Assembly (NCBI GenBank): GCA_002633005.1
Contig: NMRA01000194.1
Location: 479,326-543,325, forward strand
Length of the DNA: 64,000 bases
Origin: Phoronis australis
Taxonomy: Eukaryota > Phoronida > Phoronidae
Reading direction: 5' to 3'
Part shown: piece after piece, positions 58,631 to 64,000 of the stretch
Layout: every line of letters starts with the position of its first letter
Position numbering within the stretch: position 1 is the stretch's first letter
Translations under genes and position numbers: made by a program
Notes under the pieces: generated by a model
What the model saw: the letters and a program-made list of their open reading frames with translations, nothing else
The model's database searches: none
What the model was told of the DNA's origin: nothing

Positions 58631-60794
58631 ATAAAAAAAAAGTGTTCTTCGCCTGTACATTGACACAGAGACACTTGGGAATACCTGAATATGAAAGAGT
58701 TCATGATTTCAAAAACAAGGAATGACTGTCAAGAGATACATAGGATTGGCTTCCGTAAACGCAAAAACACACAATCACTTGAGTCTTTGCGACATTTTGC
58801 CAAGCATTACAAGCGAAACGGGATCACACTATCTTGCGAGTGCCTTGCATCTACGGAACGCAGCTTACTGGGTAGGCCCCAGTGGCGGATTTAAGGGAGG
58901 GGGGTGCAAGGAGGCCATGCCCCTCCTAAAATTCTTCCAGATTCCACTTGGCACTTCGTGGGTGCGAATGTCTGGCGGGCAAAATTCTGGCAATACTAAG
59001 CCTGGCCCCCCAACTCGGAAATCCTGGATCCGACCCTGGGCCCCATAAACATCAACTGATATACAATATCAAAAACGAAGTGCAGCTATGCACTGTCTTC
59101 GAATTATCTTCGTGAACTTAGAAATCTGAAACAGTTTGCTCTAGATACTCTGTATTTCAAGTTTCCTTAGTCTACTTCAAAGCATGGTAAAGGGCCCGTT
59201 CTAAAGCTCGTGACAAAAAAGCCCTGCTCAGGGCACCACAGGGTAAACCCGGCGCCAGTAGTAAAAAAAATATTTTTGGTTTAACCAATCTCTTTCATTT
59301 TTCTTGTCATTCTCTTACCATTTTTGCCGCCGAAGCAGAGGACTAACTTCCTCCTGCCTCCCCGTCTAATTCACCGTTGCCATTAACCATCAAAATACCT
59401 GTTGAACAGTATATTTTCTATGCTCAAATAACATCTTGGGCACACCATTCATTATTGTTTTGCGTATCCATTGGCTGTGAAAAGGCAAATAGATACTCAA
59501 TAGATGGTACGTGAAGTGTTATTCTGGTCCCCGCGGTGGATTACAATTCTGTCGTTGGAACCAGCGAATCTTGGGATCGTTTTATTAAAGTCTATGCTTA
59601 CCTAAGACTGTAGTGAGCACGTTACTGCGAAGGCAGCGCTGTGTTTTGTTAGGAGAGCAACATTTTGCAGCTGACGTAAAGTTGATAATTTTGTAGTCTG
59701 ACATTCCAAGTAAACGACCGCTTTTACCAATCACCATGTGCAAATTGCAATCGAAATTGTCGCCGTCTTTGTTAAGACCAGATTTTCATCTTTCATAAAA
59801 CCAGTTCATTCTGGTAACCGCGGGAGATACACAGTGCAGATAAAACTTCTATCGCCGATATGTCATGAAGCAACACTAACGTAATCGCCTGTTGTAGCCA
59901 AATTTCAAGAGACGATATTTACCTACGCTGGCGTGTCGAGTTGCGCTAGTTGCTTCTCTCCTACGTTATGTGCACTGCTATAACCTTGGTCATGTTTACT
60001 TCTTATCACGTAAATGTCACTGTGCAAAAACATAAGATTGTTCATTCCAACAGCACATATTCAGAAATATCCAACTGACGGGCTTTTCCCACTTAAGACC
60101 CACCTATTTATAGGGAGAGCCAGTGAAACAAAAATTATCATAATTGGCGAATATGAAACCACAACTGCACAAAAATGTGTTATAATTAAAAAGTCATATT
60201 TTAGCTATGAAATCATTCATTGACGTATTTAGAATTAAATTTTGTCGGGCTCAAAGGGAAGAATTTGCCCACTTGCTAAGACACAAAAAGTCACTTGTGT
60301 ATTACTTGTTGCTACAGTTACAAGTTTATATCATATTTAACACGTTTATAAACTTAAACCGCTTGAATTAGAACATCCACACAACAGACTAAATTTCTGC
60401 ATGAGTCTAAAGCCACATTAGAGCTGAGTATCTCCCTACAAATGAAGAAAATGGGGTAAGTGTTGTTTGACGGCAGTTTTGTGAACTAAAGGGAAAATCA
60501 TTGCCACGAATGATATTCGGTAGTTCCTTGAAGTTGTTTTGAGTAAACTGAGTCCAGAAATACTAGAATATGGAAGTGCCGATATTTTGAGAGCACATGC
60601 TTGTCGGGTTTTGAATTCTTGGCGCGAATCCAGGAACCCTTCAGGCACGTGGAAATTGTCAAAAATCTGAATAGTAATGACATATTTTAATCTAAAGTTT
60701 AGGAATCTTGGTTAAAAATCAGGTAAATTGTTTGGTCCATCTAGAGGGAAAAAGCAGTGATCAGACACAGCTGCGCATGAGTTTGCTGAGTTAT
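58631..60794. other. Intergenic region after the PAN/LamG gene
   Basis: Contains the MITE at 58880-59038. No gene recognised in the rest. Confidence 0.55.
58880..59038. mobile_element. 159-bp MITE, CAGTGGCGGAT end, 5-bp TSD GGCCC
   Basis: Starts CAGTGGCGGATTTAAGG, ends GGATCCGACCCTG, and is flanked by GGCCC on both sides. It is the same family as 23671-23824; the two independent 5-bp duplications support the boundaries. Confidence 0.8.
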
Positions 60795-61407
60795 GAAACC
60801 AGTACCTCCTCGACCTGGTGGAGTAACTAAGTTTGTTGCCAACACAGGTGCTATATCTGAATTGGTGGTACCTGTTAAACACACAACTACCAATAGTTAC
60901 CCCACCTGGTGGTCAAACAATCAAAGGGAGAAAAAGCTACTAAGATGCAGTTAGTTGGTTGACATCCAACATCCAATAGCTGCTCTACCTGGTGGACAAA
61001 CGATCATTGGCAGAAACAGCTAAGATGTAGTTGTTGGTTGACATCCAACATCCAATGGCTTCCCAACCTGGTGGTCAAATCATAAAGCAATCCAAAGGGA
61101 CAGATAGCTGACTAGTTGGATGACTTCCAACATCCAAGAGCTGCCCCACCTGGTGGTAAAATCGTAAAGCTATCCAAAGGGACAGATGAATGGTTAGTTG
61201 GTTGACATCTAACTTCCAATAGCTGCTCCACCGGGTGGACAAATGATCACTGGCAGATACAGCTAAGATGTAGTTAATTGATTGACATCCGACATCCAAT
61301 AGCTGCCCCACCTGGTGGTAAAATCATAAACCAATCCAAAGGAAAGATAGCTGGTTAGTTGGTTGACATTCAGCTACCAGTTGCTACCGCACCTGCTGGT
61401 TAAATCG
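60795..61407. repeat. Minisatellite of ~80-bp units, part 1
   Basis: Eight units, with CACCTGGTGG cores near 60818, 60903, 60983, 61062, 61148, 61230, 61308 and 61392. Two unit types alternate irregularly: one with AAATCGTAAAGCTATCCAAA, one with GATCACTGGCAGATACAGC. Both begin TTGACATCCAACATCCAATA. Outer units are more diverged. Confidence 0.9.
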
Positions 61408-62314
61408 TTAAAGGCGAAGGCAACCCTTTTTCATGTCTTTTTTAGCAAAAATAAGGTTCGTTGGTTATCCCAGACAAATTTTCCACTTAATTACAGCTTT
61501 TTGTAATTTAACTAATTATTCGTTCTCTACTCCGGAAGTGACGTTTTGGGAGGCAAGCATTTCGCGCCAATTTCTTTTCATATAGTCTGACTGTGAGAGC
61601 TGCCGAGTCAGTCATTGTTCTATCTCTGTTGTGATACGTTCGGTCGTCGTTTGCTATTGTTTACGAGTCAGTCAACATGCCACACTGTGGCTGCGTACCG
61701 GGTTGTACTCATTATTGTCTCACGGACAGAGTTACAACTGTCCCATATGCCCGAGTGTACCGCGACACACTCCCACTGGATAGTGACCTGAGCACACAAA
61801 CTGCTTACACCCCGCCGTGTGACTCCTTCGCCAGACACCTGGCACCTTCTATATAGCTCCAATACTTTAAACAAGTCCACAATAAACTTATCAAAGTTTG
61901 GCTCACCGATCTGTTCATGGAACGACGAATTGTACTCTTCACTGACTGGACCTGTATTCACTCCCACTACTCAACATCGCAGCAGAGCTGCTTACAGGCT
62001 TTGGGCCATAATGAGTACATCCCGGTACGCATCAACAGTGTGGCATGTTGACTGACTCGTAAACAAAAGCAAACGACGACCGAGCTTATCACAACGGAGG
62101 TAGATCAATGACTGACGCGACAGCTCTCATAGCCAGACTATATGAAAAGAAATTGGCGGGAAATGCTTGCCTCCCAAAACGTCACTTCCGGAGTAGAGAA
62201 CGAATATTTAGTTAAATTACGAAAAGTTGTAATTAAGTTGAAAATATGTCTGGGATAACCAACGAACCTAATTTTGCTAAAAATGACATGAAAAAAGGTT
62301 GCCTTCGCCTTTAA
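61408..62314. mobile_element. TTAA-flanked palindromic Kolobok-like element inside the minisatellite
   Basis: 907 bp including TTAA at each end, with termini AGGCGAAGGCAACC. The TIRs are about 330 bp (61412-61740 and 61990-62310, inverted). The ends follow the same pattern as the element at 34289 (AGGNGAANGCNACC). It interrupts one minisatellite unit exactly at its ATCGTTAAGC site. Confidence 0.82.
61677..61856 (+). pseudogene. THAP-like start in the palindromic element
   Basis: ATG, then MPHCGCVPGCTHY, like the first cysteine pair of a THAP domain. The frame stays open for 59 codons but shows no further THAP residues. The mirrored copy on the minus strand (ATG at 62046) reads MPHC and then a stop. 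Confidence 0.4.
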
Positions 62315-62745
62315 GCTATCCAAAGGGATAGATAGCCGGTTAGTTCGTTGACATCCAACATCCAATGGCTGCCCCACCTGGTGGTCAAACCATAAAGCAA
62401 TCCAAAGGGACAGATAGCTGGCTAGTTGGATGACATCCAACATCCAAGAGCTGCCCCACCTGGAGGTAAAATCGTAAAGCTATCCAAAGGGACAGATGAC
62501 TGGTTAGTTGGTTGACATCTAACTTCCAATAACTGCTCCACCTGGTGGACAAATGATCACTGGCAGATACAGCTAAGATGTAGTTAATTGATTGACATTC
62601 AACATCCAATAGCTGCTCCATCTGGTGGACGAACGATCACTGGCAGATACAGCTAAAATGCAGTTAGATGGTTGACATCCAACATTCAATAGCTGCCACA
62701 CCTTGTGGTTAAATCGTAAAGCTATACAAAGGGACAGATACTTGG
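62315..62745. repeat. Minisatellite of ~80-bp units, part 2
   Basis: Five units with cores near 62376, 62458, 62540, 62620 and 62700, continuing the array of part 1 after the transposon. Confidence 0.9.
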
Positions 62746-62749
62746 TTAG

Positions 62750-63555
62750 GAGGCAGAGAACTGCCTCCTGTTCAGTAACGCTAGGACCTAGCTTAAAAGC
62801 AAGACTTTGCGAGATTACGAGAGATATTGCCGTGTATTTTAAATAAGAGCACGTGACCTTGACTAGCTTTTGGCTAGGTCCTAGCGTAGGTCCTAGCGTA
62901 TACTGAACGCACGACAGTTCTCACAAGCTTTTGCCTATCAGCACACGTCAATGGACTCTTCACCCTTTCTTCACTCTGTCAAAAACTGAATGCAAAGAAA
63001 GAAAAGTGTTGAGTCATTTCACATCACAAGCCTTATAGATGAGCACAGAAACTTTATTCTCTCTTGAATTTTTTACCCTTTCACTACCACTGAAATCCAG
63101 GTTAAACTAAGAAAAATAAGGTCTAAAAAACGCAAAATCAGCCCTTTTCACTCCAAAAACACCACTTCCCTGCAGACGCTCGACTAAAGCCAACATTAGA
63201 ATTCGAAAGAAAATCTCCTACCGACTCAAAAATGTGATACAAATGTACTGTCAACCAACTAGTTTTTTTGCAAATCTGGCTTGTTTGAGGGCTACCTGAA
63301 ATCGAGGTCAAGTTTCTCAGTTGCTATCCAGTAATGCACAATTGCAACAGGGGGCCACCATCTTGAAGAAGAGTGCAGCTACGGCCGAGCAAGTGGTCTT
63401 TTTTCATTCTCAATATATTTACAAATACAAACAAACCACATTCGCTTGGCCTGCATACAACACCCAACTAGAAAATGCCCCCAAGCCTGGCCTACCCCAA
63501 GATTTTAATATTTTGGGAGTGCAAATGGGCCGCAGCCTAACTGTTCAGTGCCACC
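62750..63555. mobile_element. 806-bp insert flanked by TTAG, splitting a minisatellite unit
   Basis: TTAG at 62746-62749 and 63556-63559 flanks the insert. Removing insert and one TTAG restores the unit. Ends GAGGCAGAGAACTG and the inverse of GTGGCACTGAACAG agree at 10 of 14 positions. It contains the 141-bp MITE and a MITE fragment near 63473. No coding region is recognised. Confidence 0.55.
62769..62909. mobile_element. 141-bp CTAGGACCT MITE, copy 2
   Basis: Same length and about 90% similar by eye to 41972-42112. It sits at the left end of the 806-bp insert, next to a short hairpin (AGGAGGCAG...CTGCCTCCT, 62748-62769). Confidence 0.72.
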
Positions 63556-63559
63556 TTAG

Positions 63560-63748
63560 TTGATTGACATCTAACATCCAATAGCTGCTCCGTCTGGTGG
63601 ACAAACGATCACTGGCAGATAGAGCTTATATGTAGTTAAATGGTTGACATCCAACATCCAATAGCTGCCCCACCTGGTGGTCAAATCGTAAAGCTATACA
63701 AAAAGACAGATAGTTGGTTAGTTGGTTGACATCCAACATCCAATAGCA
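63560..63748. repeat. Minisatellite of ~80-bp units, part 3
   Basis: Two full units (cores near 63592 and 63671) and a partial one ending CATCCAATAG at 63748, where the array stops abruptly. Confidence 0.88.
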
Positions 63749-64000
63749 AATTTTATTTCAATTGTTAAAAAAGCAAAATATATTTTTATAAGAAAAGAAA
63801 ATTATCTTAAAAGTAAAACATGTTAAAAAATCACAAAAACAATTTTGAAAATATTTTGAATTTAAAATGGAAAAAATTGAAAGTAACAGGTGTTCAAAAA
63901 GAATATCTGATATAAAACAATTTAAAAAATTTTGAAAGAGAAACAGTTTTAAAACCATAATAAAATCACTTTTGCTTTGTGTCTCCACTTTCAAATGATT
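63749..64000. other. AT-rich sequence at the right edge
   Basis: Very A/T-rich, low complexity; nothing coding is seen. Confidence 0.6.

Noticed and set aside
1-64000. CRISPR arrays, bacterial operons or viral genes
   Set aside because: No direct-repeat/spacer pattern; all recognised genes are spliced animal genes and no viral protein was recognised.

Overview
The window is eukaryotic and metazoan. Its genes are broken by GT-AG introns of about 0.3-3.5 kb, and four gene loci can be rebuilt exon by exon with matching phases. The gene content is an ARMC8 orthologue, an ER-anchored NFE2L1 (Nrf1)-type CNC-bZIP factor with KEAP1 degrons, a secreted C-type lectin, and a PAN/cysteine-module/LamG-like secreted protein. 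Together with isolated N bases and what looks like an unmerged allelic duplication, this suggests a draft assembly of a highly polymorphic marine invertebrate. A lancelet-like or other invertebrate deuterostome is my inference; the sequence does not prove it.

Layout. 1-16316 (+): the last six exons of ARMC8, a CTLH/GID E3 ligase scaffold. A 1.7-kb segment carrying one 96-bp exon appears twice, joined by a single N at 6526. 16317-20850: intergenic, with a dispersed repeat carrying CTAGTGGC motifs; a second copy lies in an ARMC8 intron. 20925-23934 (-): five-exon C-type lectin gene encoding 214 residues. 26118-31775 (-): eight-exon NFE2L1-like gene encoding 788 residues, with two perfect CRE sites and an ARE-like site upstream. 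33.2-46.5 kb: transposon-rich region with TTAA-flanked elements that fit the Kolobok superfamily and carry THAP zinc-finger remnants, plus one candidate orphan exon for a secreted protein. 47640-58346 (+): eight-exon PAN/LamG gene. 60.8-63.75 kb: a minisatellite of about 80-bp units, split by a TTAA-flanked palindromic element and by a second insert flanked by TTAG.

The genes do not form a functional unit; the neighbourhood is ordinary animal gene order. The most unusual content is in the repeats. Two unrelated repeat families both carry periodic sequences matching the CTCF core consensus. The Kolobok-like elements show THAP fragments, a composite structure, and one member with TIRs of about 330 bp that repeat a THAP-like start codon in both arms.
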